Counted from the stretch's first letter, positions 9,337-18,539 are shown. The stretch is DNA of 64,000 nucleotides from an uncultured Bacteroidales bacterium (GCA_937906165.1 CALCYA010000096.1:1-64000); one strand, 5' to 3'. Program-made: numbers and translations. Notes: generated by a model from the sequence alone, not told the origin.

Positions 9337-9338
9337 TG

Positions 9339-10310
9339 TCAGTTCAGCTTTTTGTGGAGTAGTGCAAGTATTCTGCAATGTATGTTTGCTCCGAATAGTG
9401 CAAAAGGTGTATATTTGATTTTTTGCGGAATGGATAGTTCCATCCTGTATAGCCTGTCAATCTTTATCCTTTTCTCCTTGACAAGTGCCACGGCATTCTT
9501 GCGCTCTTCCTTATTACCGTCTGAACAACGGAACAGGCTCGACAGGTTGTCGATACAGCGTAGCAGTATCCTGTCGGCATAATTCTCTAATCCTTTTATC
9601 ACTGACACCTTATCATGGAGCGTGGCAAGGTTGCGGAACAGGAAGTAGAAATGCTTGAACGAGTGACTGTTGCTTATACTTTCATTATTGTCATAATAAT
9701 AATAGAATCCGCAATCGGAGTAGTATACGTTCTCGCAACTGCTGAAAAGGATAGGTGTAATTAGGGTGTCTTCGAATACCTCTCCTTCGGGGTATCTGAT
9801 GAACATGAACATATCGGCACGGTATATCTTGTTGCAGGCGTAGCAGTGTTCGTATCCCTGCCGCTCTATCCAGTCCTTGAATATTTGTTCGTTGCCCGAT
9901 ATCTTCTGTGGCTTGAAAGAGATGACTTTGCTTCTGGGTGATTCGTAATATGCTACAATAGGGTATTCAAGTATATCAATGTCGGGGTTGGACATCAGTA
10001 TGTGCATATTGTAGTAATATGTGCCCGAAGCTACGGCATCATCACCGTCGACGAATGTGATGTACTCGCCTCTGGCGGCTGCAATACCGGCATTACGGGC
10101 CGATGAGAGACCTCCGTTTTTTTTATGGATAACCCTTACCTTGTCACATTCCTGTGCGTAGCGGTCACATATCGCTCCGCAGTTGTCGGGTGAGCCGTCA
10201 TCAACAAGAATAAGCTCATAGTCGGTATATGTCTGCTGCAGTATGCTTTCGATGCATCGCTGCAGATAACGTCTTACCTTGTATACCGGAACTATTATGC
10301 TTAATTTCAT
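9339..10310 (-). CDS. Glycosyltransferase family 2
   Basis: A 323-residue GT-A transferase and first gene of the three-gene operon. It carries LSIIVPVYKVRRYLQRCIES, VDDGSPDNCG, the GLSSARNAGI motif and FVDGDDAVASG (the DxD equivalent). It resembles WcaA/EpsJ-type transferases that extend surface polysaccharide repeat units. Transcription probably comes from the tandem promoters at 10340-10514. Confidence 0.87.
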   Translation of the reverse strand: MKLSIIVPVYKVRRYLQRCIESILQQTYTDYELILVDDGSPDNCGAICDRYAQECDKVRVIHKKNGGLSSARNAGIAAARGEYITFVDGDDAVASGTYYYNMHILMSNPDIDILEYPIVAYYESPRSKVISFKPQKISGNEQIFKDWIERQGYEHCYACNKIYRADMFMFIRYPEGEVFEDTLITPILFSSCENVYYSDCGFYYYYDNNESISNSHSFKHFYFLFRNLATLHDKVSVIKGLENYADRILLRCIDNLSSLFRCSDGNKEERKNAVALVKEKRIKIDRLYRMELSIPQKIKYTPFALFGANIHCRILALLHKKLN

Positions 10311-10336
10311 CTCTTGTTGTCTCTTTTCACGCTTTA

Positions 10337-10514
10337 GCGCAAAGATAATAACAAACGAGCGAGAAATATTAAGTTTACTTCAATATTTTTCACAGCGAGT
10401 GCAGAAAATCTTTGAGGATGCCGCAAAGGTAGCAACAAACGGGCGGGATATATGAAACCTGTTTCAATATTTCACAGCGAGTGCAGTCTATTTTCGCGGT
10501 TTATCGCAAATATA
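10337..10514 (-). promoter_or_regulatory. Three tandem promoter repeats upstream of the glycosyltransferase operon
   Basis: Read on the minus strand, three exact -7 elements occur: TATATTTG (10507-10514), TACCTTTG (10424-10431) and TATCTTTG (10340-10347), spaced 83 and 84 bases apart. Between them the sequence itself is repeated: CTGCACTCGCTGTGAAA, then TATTGAA and an AT-rich part, then (T/C)CGC(C/T)CGTTTGTT just ahead of the next -7 box. The 354-base gap 10311-10664 therefore holds a duplicated promoter module rather than a gene. The repeat is seen; the use of all three starts is inferred. Confidence 0.55.
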
Positions 10515-10592
10515 CATAATAACAGCAATAAACAGCTTTTAAGGACCATTTAAAATAGACGGGTAGGGCAAGCCTCAGAGCTGGTGGAAACA

Positions 10593-10632
10593 TTATGGGC
10601 ATCAGCCACTAATTGATAGCCGACGCCCATAA
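10593..10632 (-). terminator. Hairpin after the MG2/Sel1 gene
   Basis: TTATGGGC (10593-10600) pairs with GCCCATAA (10625-10632), and the stem continues inward through one G-T and a GCTGA/TCGGC segment. It lies 33 bases beyond the stop of the minus-strand gene at 10665. It lacks a T-run, so termination is only probable. Confidence 0.45.
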
Positions 10633-10664
10633 CCACTAATCACAATAATTTTACGTAGTCTCTA

Positions 10665-13600
10665 TTATTCTTCAAAGAAGTGGAAGATGTTGTACCATTC
10701 CATCCTCTTTCTTGCAAATTCCTGCCCGTTCTGCTCGGCAAGCCCGTACCAGTAGGCTGCCTTCGGCTCGTTCTTTTTTACACCGCGTCCTTTCTCATAG
10801 CAGTAGCCTACACGTTCCATAGCCTGCGGGTGTCCCTGCTCTGCAGCTTCCTTATACCATCTGAAAGCCTCTTTCTTGCTTTTCTTTACGTATTTGCCGT
10901 TTTCGTAATAGCTTGCCAGTTTGTACTGTGCCATAGGATGATTCTTCTCGGCTGCCTTCACGAGGTGTCTGATGGTCTGGCTCTTGCGCAGTTTGCGCTT
11001 TCCGTAACCGGCGATGGAGTCTTCCCGTTCCATGATGTTCGCGACGGCTAAAAGACTTGTGGGTTCCTCTTTCTCTATGGCTTTTTCGAACCATTCGCGT
11101 CCTTTTATACTGTCCTGCTCAACAATATCCCCGTTCATGTATATATGTCCCAATGTCGCTTGTGAAATTGCATTGCCATTTTCGGCCGACATTGTGTAGT
11201 AATGCAGTGCCAATGAATCATTCCTTGTCGTTCCAATGCCGTACAGATAGCAACTTGCCAGGTTATGCAATGCTTTCTCCTGTCCCAGATTCGCTGCTTT
11301 GCGGAAGTGCTTGAAGGCCTCGATACTGTCCTTGGCGATGCCTGTACCATTGAGGTAGCAGACACCGGCATTGTATATGGCGTCGGAATAACCCAGTGCC
11401 GCAGCCTCGCAGAACTGTTCAAAAGCCTTTTCGTATTCGTTCTGGATGTAGAGCATCCGTCCGTTCTCTGTCAGTATGTAACAGTGTGCCAGCAGGTCGG
11501 GAGTGTGTATGCCGATGATAGGTGTAACCAACTGTCTCTTGATATCTGCAAATGTATTATCTTCGGCTTCTCTGGTGGTGATGTTACCGTTGTTGCCATA
11601 GAATATACCGCCGGCATATCCTTCTATGTCTACCGCGAGTCTGCGTGCCTGGGTACAGTTGTATAGCTCTACCTCTATCTTGCCGTCATCAGCGGCTTTT
11701 ACATCCGGCATCCACAGTAGTGTGCGGCGATAGTCTCCCATTGTGCTGTCGGGGCGCATTGTGCTGTAGTCTGGGGCATAGAACTTCTTGTTCTCGTTAT
11801 ATCCATATACCATAGTGTAACGTGAGTTGTCGTTACGTGCCAATTGTGGTACAATACCTTTTGCTGCAGCATCCTCCTTGTGTGGTATGAAACAGGCCAC
11901 ATAGTTTGGTATACTGTTGGAACTCATCATGTAAAGGCCGCCATTGACGTATGTCTGGTATTGTATCGCATCGGGTGCGTCATCGATGTCACCGCTTCTT
12001 GGGGCTATGCCTGACTTGTAAATGAATGAGGCATAGAATGATGAATATCTGAAGTTTCCTATTGTCTTGGCCCTACGGCTACGGCTGTTCTCCCAAAGTT
12101 CGTGTTGCTTGCGGGTATTCTCGTCGGAGCGTATAATGATCTCGTCGAAATTTGTCATCTTAACGGGGTCTACACCTTTGAGATACTCCGTGTCAATGGC
12201 TGGAATTGTGTCCGACGAGTATTCTCCGTCAACAACAATACTCTGTATCCAATAGCACCAGTTGAGGTTGTGGCGCCAGAATGCACTGCGCAGTACCTGA
12301 TACGCGCTGAGCGACGTGTAGTATGACGGGTCAATCATAGGTGGCCTGTTTACTATAGATGAATGATTGCTGAAATCATTATAGCTGGCGTAAACCTGCC
12401 CCGAATAATCAGGTCCGAAGTGGTTGATGTTGGTTATCCTGTTCCATCTTTCAAGGGGCCTGTATGTCGGTTCTTCTGTCTCGTAATATGACGGGTCTGT
12501 CAGGACGGGATTATAACCGCTCAAGTCTTCCCCGAAATCCATCGAACTCCAACTGGCTCTGCGGTGGAGATAGGTGACATCCATGGCATATTCCCATTCG
12601 TCAAGATAGTCGAACCTCATCTCGCTGCGTGGCGGGCGATAGAAAGGGTCCTTCTTCCTCTTTGAGATGACCTCTACATTGGACAAGAGGTATTCGAAAG
12701 GATTTATCTTTATCATCTCTTCGTTATACTGCTTCAACTCTTCGGCAGTCATAGCCTTTCCTACATTCCTTTCCCAATAGTGGTAAAGGCGCATCTCGGG
12801 CGAGAAATAGCGGTCAAGAACAAATGTGTACATGCTGTCTTGAGGAAAAATGAACCCATTGCCCTTGGGCACCAACTGTGCTACTCGTTTGCCGGTGAAA
12901 TCTTCGGTCTGTAGGCGGAACTCTCCATTAGCGTCTGTCTTGAAGTCATATCTTGTGAACAGGCTGTCGCTGTATGATATGTTGAGGTCGATTCTTGTAT
13001 TTGGGAGGTTTGTGACAATCATCTCGTCCAGATGTCCGAATTTGCGGTTGGGTACCTTCTTTATGTAACGTCCTTTGATTGTGATGCCTTTCTCTATAGG
13101 CTGCTCTAACTTGGCCTCTTTGTGGCTGAGCTTGCTCCAGTCGTAAGATGTCCAACCGTGGGTGAGCATCACCAGATCAAGTTCTGCGTCACGGTTGTCA
13201 TTCCCGGGGTCAAAGTAACGGGCGGCGTTGGGGATATATCCTTTGATCTCACTACCCAACAGCATGTATGTGTACATGTTGTATGAGTATGAGGTCTTCT
13301 GACGGTTGTCGGCATCGCTTACTGAGATAGAAAAAATTCCCTCTTCTATGGGCTTGCCGTCCTCACGTTCAATGCTGAGTGTTATTTTCTCATAAGGGCT
13401 TACCTTGAGACTGTCTACATTGTGCCCATTGCCGGTAACAATGAGACGCGCACTCTCACGGTCGCCGCTTTTGGCCTTCTCATGTCTGACAAAGAACATT
13501 CGCTCGGCAAGTGGGATGCCTTCTCCTATAAAGAGCACTACGCGGTTCACTCCTTCGTTCAGGCTGTTCCTGTCTACAGCAAAGGTCATCTCTCTGTCAC

Positions 13601-14627
13601 TTGAGTGGTAACGCTCATAGAAACGGGTCTTTCCACGGTGTAATATGGCGCATCCGACCTCGGTATCAATCTCCAGGTTGTTCTTGATGTTCACTATGAT
13701 GCTGCCAGCCGACTGTTCTACGTTTATCACCGCACCTTCCTCCTCCACATCAGGCAGGTTGAATCTTCTCTTGCGCTTGCCGTCCTTAAGGATGGCCGTG
13801 TACTTGACATCCTCATCGGGTGTGATGGTGAATGACCCCTTTCCCAGATGGGTGGGGGTAGCTGTGAACAGTTCCTTGCCGTCTGCAAGTATTGTTATGC
13901 TACGGCTGCTGTTGATGCCGTCGGCTCCGAATACCTCGAATGCAACACGGCTCTCAATGCCGTTGACCAGATGTCCGCCTTCAGGGAAGAACTCCACGTC
14001 GGCTACAGGTAGCTGTGCATTTATCCATTCAACCTCTCTTTCAAGGCCGTGTTTGCTGTCATCCTGTTCAATGTCAACGAGAAAACCTCTACGGCGGTCG
14101 AGCATGTTCTTGAAATCCCAGTTGTCGGCATGTACCTTGTCAAATATTGGGAATACACGGCTGAAAATGGACTCTTTACCGCGGTTGAGCATATAGCGTG
14201 TATATGCACGCACTTCGTAATAACCCGAGAGCAGCAGTTCGTTAAGCTCGAAAGTTCCGTTGCAGGTGCCGTCCTCGGCAATCTTGTATTTGTTGGTTCT
14301 TACAACATAGCCCTCGGGTGCCACAAGCTCAACATATAGCACGCGGCTCATTGTGGTTGGAGTGTCATTTTCTCCGCTCATTACGTATGCCTTGAACCAC
14401 ATGTCTTCACCCAGATAGTAGGCACTGTTGTCGAAATGAAGATATACACGCTCTTCGGGAAAGAGGCTCTGCTTCACTTCTGAACGTACAATCAGGTTGT
14501 CAAGAGGGTTGCGGGGTATAGTTCCCTCGGCATCTCCTTCCTGTGCGTTGGATGTGATGCCTGACATTGCAAGCAATATCGATAAAATATGTAGTGTCGC
14601 CTTTTTCATAATCTTAATCCTTCTCAT
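10665..14627 (-). CDS. Large exported MG2-like protein with C-terminal Sel1 repeats
   Basis: A 1320-residue exported protein of unknown function and last gene of the BlaI operon. A signal peptide (KKATLHILSILLAMSGITSNAQ) is followed by an alpha-2-macroglobulin MG2-like beta-sandwich region (FPEERVYLHFDNSAYYLGEDMWFKAYV), seen in many Bacteroidetes envelope proteins, and several further beta-rich segments to about residue 1050. From about 1070 to 1310 come at least six Sel1/TPR-like helical repeats (A..LG...A....G.CY..G). Combining an MG2-type front with Sel1 repeats in one chain is unusual. The start at 14627 overlaps the preceding stop (ATGA), so translation is coupled. It may be a large envelope scaffold, or the effector controlled by the M56 sensor; that is inference. 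Confidence 0.72.
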   Translation of the reverse strand: MRRIKIMKKATLHILSILLAMSGITSNAQEGDAEGTIPRNPLDNLIVRSEVKQSLFPEERVYLHFDNSAYYLGEDMWFKAYVMSGENDTPTTMSRVLYVELVAPEGYVVRTNKYKIAEDGTCNGTFELNELLLSGYYEVRAYTRYMLNRGKESIFSRVFPIFDKVHADNWDFKNMLDRRRGFLVDIEQDDSKHGLEREVEWINAQLPVADVEFFPEGGHLVNGIESRVAFEVFGADGINSSRSITILADGKELFTATPTHLGKGSFTITPDEDVKYTAILKDGKRKRRFNLPDVEEEGAVINVEQSAGSIIVNIKNNLEIDTEVGCAILHRGKTRFYERYHSSDREMTFAVDRNSLNEGVNRVVLFIGEGIPLAERMFFVRHEKAKSGDRESARLIVTGNGHNVDSLKVSPYEKITLSIEREDGKPIEEGIFSISVSDADNRQKTSYSYNMYTYMLLGSEIKGYIPNAARYFDPGNDNRDAELDLVMLTHGWTSYDWSKLSHKEAKLEQPIEKGITIKGRYIKKVPNRKFGHLDEMIVTNLPNTRIDLNISYSDSLFTRYDFKTDANGEFRLQTEDFTGKRVAQLVPKGNGFIFPQDSMYTFVLDRYFSPEMRLYHYWERNVGKAMTAEELKQYNEEMIKINPFEYLLSNVEVISKRKKDPFYRPPRSEMRFDYLDEWEYAMDVTYLHRRASWSSMDFGEDLSGYNPVLTDPSYYETEEPTYRPLERWNRITNINHFGPDYSGQVYASYNDFSNHSSIVNRPPMIDPSYYTSLSAYQVLRSAFWRHNLNWCYWIQSIVVDGEYSSDTIPAIDTEYLKGVDPVKMTNFDEIIIRSDENTRKQHELWENSRSRRAKTIGNFRYSSFYASFIYKSGIAPRSGDIDDAPDAIQYQTYVNGGLYMMSSNSIPNYVACFIPHKEDAAAKGIVPQLARNDNSRYTMVYGYNENKKFYAPDYSTMRPDSTMGDYRRTLLWMPDVKAADDGKIEVELYNCTQARRLAVDIEGYAGGIFYGNNGNITTREAEDNTFADIKRQLVTPIIGIHTPDLLAHCYILTENGRMLYIQNEYEKAFEQFCEAAALGYSDAIYNAGVCYLNGTGIAKDSIEAFKHFRKAANLGQEKALHNLASCYLYGIGTTRNDSLALHYYTMSAENGNAISQATLGHIYMNGDIVEQDSIKGREWFEKAIEKEEPTSLLAVANIMEREDSIAGYGKRKLRKSQTIRHLVKAAEKNHPMAQYKLASYYENGKYVKKSKKEAFRWYKEAAEQGHPQAMERVGYCYEKGRGVKKNEPKAAYWYGLAEQNGQEFARKRMEWYNIFHFFEE

Positions 14628-16150
14628 TTGATAGGTGTTGAACCGGCCATCATTGTGCGGCCCTCGTCAAATGTGTTCCCGTTGTCGGCATCGTCAAAGC
14701 CCAGTATTATGTGAGCGTCATAAATTGTGCTCATGTTGTTGCCTTGCTCAATTGCCGGCAACCACTTCTTTGACTTTACATATCTTTCTATGACTTCAAT
14801 AGCTTCTCTCTTACAATTCTCAATGGTGTTGCCGGCATCCTTGATGCTACCGGCAATGGATACATTACAACCCTTGTTTGTTATGCTGTGGGCATTGCCT
14901 TCCTTGTCGGCAATGAATTCTATCCTTGCGCTACATTGTCTTACATTCATTTCCTTGAGTCTGTCACCAAGTTCGCTGCCGGTGATGTTGACATGCTCGA
15001 AGTATGTCTCGGAAGCATGCTCCTCTTGTCGCTCAATGAGCCTTTTTGCCTCTTTGGAGAGTTCTAATTCCACTAATGGCTCAATCTCTTCCTGGGGTTT
15101 CCCGATTCTTGCAGCCTTTATATGCAGGGGGAGTGGGGAGGTCTCAACAGCGGGCCGTATGGGGACGGTTGTCTCTTTTTCTAATGCTGCCGGCTCTTCT
15201 ACATACGTAGTTCTCTGTTCTATTATACTGTATACGTATTCAGGCTTGGCAAAGATGAAAAGGAACAATAGTGTCATCGGGGCAAAAGCAAGTGCTTTTC
15301 CTTTGTTTATCCAAGCTGACGGCTTGCGTGCCATCATCATTATCCTCTTTCTTACGCAACTTTGATTGAAATTATTAGCGAGGTTGAATGCTGTGTCACC
15401 TACGGCCTTCTTTAATAGCAACAACTGGTATGCTTTTGCGTTGCCGTGGTGTTCAAGGACATATCTGTCGGCCTCGTACTCGTGTATCTCCTTCAAATCA
15501 TTGGCAAGCATATATGCAAACGGGTTGAACCATTGCAATGACTTTACGATACTCAACAGCAGCATGTCCCAAGAGTGCCCGTGGCGGTAGTGTCCTTCCT
15601 CGTGAAGAAGTATCTCCTTACCGCACTCCTTGTAGTCTTCCTTTGAAATGACTGTGTGGCTGAACCAACTGAAAGGGGCACCATTGCCGGCGTGGTAATG
15701 GATTGTCATACCGTTTTGCTCTGTCTCAATGACTGCACAATGTCTGATTCCAAGTATGATCTTCACAATCTCTGCACAACGTAGTACCAATGTTATTAAG
15801 ACACCCGTCAGGTATATCATAAGCAGTGTGTCGGTTTTGAAGATGTCTTTCCATCGGAATGCCTTGTCGGCGATGGGGCTGTCTGCCGGCAAGGTGCCGG
15901 TATGCGGAATTTCTATGCTGGGTGTCTCGGATACGGTGTTGCCGGCGGCATCAATGATTTTCACAATTTCCACCTCTACAGGGAATGTTACAATGATAGT
16001 GGGCATTATAGCAGATACCGCAATTATACCAAGGAGCAGTATGCGGTTGAAGGTCGCGAATGTCTCTTTCCTCAGCAATAGGGCAAAAGGAATGTAGAGC
16101 AGTGCAAGACACAGAGCCCATTTGAGTATGTATGTGATTGCTGTTATCAT
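14624..16150 (-). CDS. M56 (BlaR1/MecR1-type) membrane metallopeptidase with TonB-like tail
   Basis: A 508-residue inner-membrane sensor-protease. Membrane segments lie at about 5-26, 36-58, 107-135 and 290-308. The zinc site HEEGH is at about residues 183-187 with the downstream EIHEYEADRY (221-230), characteristic of BlaR1/MecR1 peptidases. In classical systems ligand binding to the outer domain triggers cleavage of the BlaI repressor. The outer part here is not a penicillin-binding domain; its last ~110 residues resemble a TonB C-terminal-type fold (ARIEFIADKEGNAHSI...). It overlaps both neighbours by ATGA, in a blaI-led operon. The stimulus is unknown. Confidence 0.85.
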   Translation of the reverse strand: MITAITYILKWALCLALLYIPFALLLRKETFATFNRILLLGIIAVSAIMPTIIVTFPVEVEIVKIIDAAGNTVSETPSIEIPHTGTLPADSPIADKAFRWKDIFKTDTLLMIYLTGVLITLVLRCAEIVKIILGIRHCAVIETEQNGMTIHYHAGNGAPFSWFSHTVISKEDYKECGKEILLHEEGHYRHGHSWDMLLLSIVKSLQWFNPFAYMLANDLKEIHEYEADRYVLEHHGNAKAYQLLLLKKAVGDTAFNLANNFNQSCVRKRIMMMARKPSAWINKGKALAFAPMTLLFLFIFAKPEYVYSIIEQRTTYVEEPAALEKETTVPIRPAVETSPLPLHIKAARIGKPQEEIEPLVELELSKEAKRLIERQEEHASETYFEHVNITGSELGDRLKEMNVRQCSARIEFIADKEGNAHSITNKGCNVSIAGSIKDAGNTIENCKREAIEVIERYVKSKKWLPAIEQGNNMSTIYDAHIILGFDDADNGNTFDEGRTMMAGSTPIK

Positions 16151-17322
16151 TGTCCTTCTCCTTTCAGTTTAAGTCTTACGACGCAGTAGGTCTCTCTTGG
16201 TTTACCGTCGTACAGCTCCGGTGTCCATCGGGGCATTTTCTTTATTGCATCTGTTACCTCATCACAAATGGCTTTAACGACCTTGTTTTCACTGTCCCAC
16301 CCGCTATGGCTCTCTTTGGTTATGCTTGGCCTGACATCGTAGATCTTGGCTTTTCCGTTTTTCTTTACAAAGAACTCTATCAAGACATTCCCTGTTACGT
16401 TGTTTCTTTTTATCACCTTGTTTGACCATATCTCGGCAAGGAGTACTTTCTTCAGTTCATTTATGCCACCAGGGAAGGCCGGAGCACTATGGTCTATCTC
16501 AATATCCCTGGTGTCAATGTAAATCTCTATGCATGCTTCAGTTTCACCTGCCGGGCAGTTGATGAATTCGTATAGTTTCTTTCCATTCAGTCTGTCGCCG
16601 ATCAGCTCTGCGTTTTCTTCGAAGAGGATGTTTCTTTTGAAGAATTTGTTTTGCTCTTTCCTGAACTGGAACTTCCCTGGTACGAGTGAGAGGTTCTTGC
16701 CTCCATTGGAATAATAGTTTATCTTGATATCCTTGGACTTTTCGCTTTGTTGTGTAACTTCATTTGTTCCCCAGTAGATGTTGCCTATGTACCTGGTCTC
16801 TTGTATGATGCCATTATTGTCGGCCTTTGCGTATATGTACGCGCTGCCGTCCACACCGAATATTCTCTTTTTGGTATCGTATGTGACGCACTCATCAATG
16901 AGCTCTTTCAACTTGCTTTTTGTCTTCAGGTTGTTTTCGTCATGTAAGTAACGTGGTTTCCATACAATCCTGCATCTGTTCTCGCCTTCTTCCCAGGTTT
17001 TGCTGTTCACTATGCTACGGCAACTCTCGAGCATTAGTTTCTCGGCTGTCTTTATGGAGTATTTGTCACTGTTGCCCGATAGTGTGGTCTCAAAGTCGGT
17101 CATCTCAATCTTGCCGGCCTTTCCGTCTTTGTCGGCAAGGAACTTGACTGTAACATACGACTCCGAAAAAAAATCATTGTAGTTGAGGTTACTGCAATAT
17201 ACTCCCGCTGTACTGTCAAGGTATACAACGATATCCTGAAGCACGTTGCTTTGTGCCTGTATGCCGGTAGTAGCCAACATACACGCAGTTATGGCGGTTG
17301 TTATGTGCCTCAACATTCTCAT
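16147..17322 (-). CDS. Exported TonB C-terminal-domain protein
   Basis: A 391-residue protein with a signal peptide (residues 1-24, ending GIQAQ) and no other clear membrane span, so probably periplasmic. The last ~100 residues (HSAPAFPGGINELKKVLL..., NVLIEFFVKKNGKAKIYDV..., MPRWTPELYDGKPRETYCVV) follow the TonB_C pattern common in Bacteroidetes M56/BlaR operons. A true TonB would have a Pro-rich spacer and an N-terminal anchor; neither is seen, so an energy-transducer role is doubtful. An earlier segment (residues 45-115) resembles a second degenerate TonB_C unit. It may act as the ligand-sensing partner of the M56 protein. Confidence 0.75.
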   Translation of the reverse strand: MRMLRHITTAITACMLATTGIQAQSNVLQDIVVYLDSTAGVYCSNLNYNDFFSESYVTVKFLADKDGKAGKIEMTDFETTLSGNSDKYSIKTAEKLMLESCRSIVNSKTWEEGENRCRIVWKPRYLHDENNLKTKSKLKELIDECVTYDTKKRIFGVDGSAYIYAKADNNGIIQETRYIGNIYWGTNEVTQQSEKSKDIKINYYSNGGKNLSLVPGKFQFRKEQNKFFKRNILFEENAELIGDRLNGKKLYEFINCPAGETEACIEIYIDTRDIEIDHSAPAFPGGINELKKVLLAEIWSNKVIKRNNVTGNVLIEFFVKKNGKAKIYDVRPSITKESHSGWDSENKVVKAICDEVTDAIKKMPRWTPELYDGKPRETYCVVRLKLKGEGQ

Positions 17323-17702
17323 TCCTGTGGATTGCTGTTCTGGATTATTTCAATGAGTTCCTTTATCTCACTTTGGCTCATCTTCTCGTTTTCGACAAAG
17401 AACTTGAGGAACGAAGAACCCGAACCTCCGAAGAAAGACCATTTTACATTGTCTATTACCTGGTTTGTGTACTCCTGCTTGCTCACGAGAGGAAAGAAGA
17501 TGTATGTCTTTCCGCTTACCTTGCGATGCGATACAAAGCCCTTTGTGTCAAGTATCTTCAGGAATGTGGATACAGTTGTGTACGCCGGTTTAGGGTCTGG
17601 GTAACGCGCGATGATTTCGTGGATGATGCCGCCGTCGGGCATATCCCATAGGATGTTCATTACTTGTGCTTCAGCTTTTGTAAGTGTTCCGTACTTTTTC
17701 AT
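17319..17702 (-). CDS. blaI: BlaI/MecI/CopY-family transcriptional repressor
   Basis: A 127-residue winged-helix repressor and first gene of its operon. LTKAEAQVMNILWDM starts the DNA-binding domain, PAYTTVSTFLKILDTKGFV is the recognition-helix region, and KTYIFFPLVSKQEY leads into the dimerisation tail. The cleavage site used by BlaR1-type peptidases normally lies in this tail. Its partner is the M56 peptidase two genes downstream. It probably represses its own operon by binding the ATTTAGAAAT repeats just upstream. The family is firm; the symbol is for the family, not a demonstrated beta-lactam role. Confidence 0.88.
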   Translation of the reverse strand: MKKYGTLTKAEAQVMNILWDMPDGGIIHEIIARYPDPKPAYTTVSTFLKILDTKGFVSHRKVSGKTYIFFPLVSKQEYTNQVIDNVKWSFFGGSGSSFLKFFVENEKMSQSEIKELIEIIQNSNPQE

Positions 17703-17731
17703 GATATTCTGTTTTTAATTGATGTTCTGCA

Positions 17732-17774
17732 CAAATGTAAAAAGAAAGATTTAGAAATTTAAGTATTTAGAAAT
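17732..17774 (-). promoter_or_regulatory. blaI promoter and probable BlaI operator
   Basis: The minus strand carries TACATTTG (17732-17739), an exact -7 element 30 bases before blaI. Immediately upstream are two identical copies of ATTTAGAAAT (17749-17758 and 17765-17774, plus-strand reading), 16 bases apart, covering the -15 to -40 zone where a repressor would block RNA polymerase. A third partial copy (ATTAGAAAT) is at 17811-17819. The repeats are seen; the BlaI assignment is inferred from position. Confidence 0.55.
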
Positions 17775-17846
17775 AAAAAATAGTCTTTTGGATTGTTTTT
17801 AACATTTATTATTAGAAATAGGCTGAAACGCTATGTGATTATATAT

Positions 17847-17875
17847 AAAAGGGGGTCACATCAAAAGTCCCCCCC
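17847..17875 (-). terminator. Terminator after the sanA-like gene
   Basis: Read on the minus strand, GGGGG (17871-17875) can pair with CCCCC (17851-17855), followed by TTTT. The loop is 15 bases, so this is a modest hairpin located 7 bases past the stop. Confidence 0.45.
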
Positions 17876-17881
17876 TGTTTT

Positions 17882-18526
17882 TCAAATGCTTATCTTTTCT
17901 CCAAGAAATTTCGGTTGCTTACCGAACCAGATGTCAAGGAACATCTTGACCCTGGCAAGGCTTTCCCTGAGGAATCCTGTCCTGATATAGAATCTTGAGT
18001 TCTTTACCTCTGTGGCATTGAATGCTATTGCATCGATGTCATTGGCAAGGGCAAGGTATACCGCACGCTCGTTGTGGAACTGTTGCGATATGATGGTGAA
18101 TTTGCTCTGTCCGAAAACCTCTTTTGCACGTATTATCGAATCGAGAGTGCGGAATCCTGCGTAGTCGAGAATAATGTCTTTCTCGGGTATCCCCTGTGCC
18201 ATAAGCGCCTCTTTCATGCATGTTGGCTCATCGTACTCTTTTGTGTGATTGTCGCCGCTGACAAGTATCTTGCTTATCTTCTTTGCCTTGTAGAGTCTCA
18301 CGCATGCGTTTATCCTATGGATAAAATAGTAATTGCTCTTTCCGCTCTTCACTGTGGGGCTTGTACCCAGTACCAGTCCCACACGGTTTGCCGGAATATC
18401 TTCGACATTGCTGTATATCCTTTCTTTGGTGCTCTGCTTCACAACAATATAGCATACCAAGGGTAGGGCAACTGCAATGATTGTTATTGCCAGGATAATG
18501 GATAGTGCTGTTATCATCTTCTTCAT
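17882..18526 (-). CDS. SanA/YdcF-like DUF218 envelope protein
   Basis: A 214-residue inner-membrane protein with one N-terminal anchor (about residues 5-27) and a periplasmic-facing DUF218 domain: VGLVLGTSPTVKSGKSNYYF, then ILVSGDNHTKEYDEP, ILDYAGFRTLDSIIRA and ISQQFHNERAVYLA. These are SanA family hallmarks; E. coli SanA affects envelope permeability to vancomycin. The biochemical activity of the family is not established. The frame opens at 18553, but the -7 element at 18540-18547 lies inside that extension, so the ATG at 18526 is the start. Confidence 0.85.
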   Translation of the reverse strand: MKKMITALSIILAITIIAVALPLVCYIVVKQSTKERIYSNVEDIPANRVGLVLGTSPTVKSGKSNYYFIHRINACVRLYKAKKISKILVSGDNHTKEYDEPTCMKEALMAQGIPEKDIILDYAGFRTLDSIIRAKEVFGQSKFTIISQQFHNERAVYLALANDIDAIAFNATEVKNSRFYIRTGFLRESLARVKMFLDIWFGKQPKFLGEKISI

Positions 18527-18539
18527 TGTCGGTTGGGGG

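Noticed and set aside
10525..10640. Possible tRNA or small RNA downstream of the MG2/Sel1 gene because of a strong hairpin
   Set aside because: Only one stem-loop can be drawn; no cloverleaf, anticodon arm or T-loop sequence is present.
14624..17702. True beta-lactam resistance operon (blaI-blaR1 with a beta-lactamase)
   Set aside because: No beta-lactamase gene is adjacent and the M56 protein has no penicillin-binding sensor domain.
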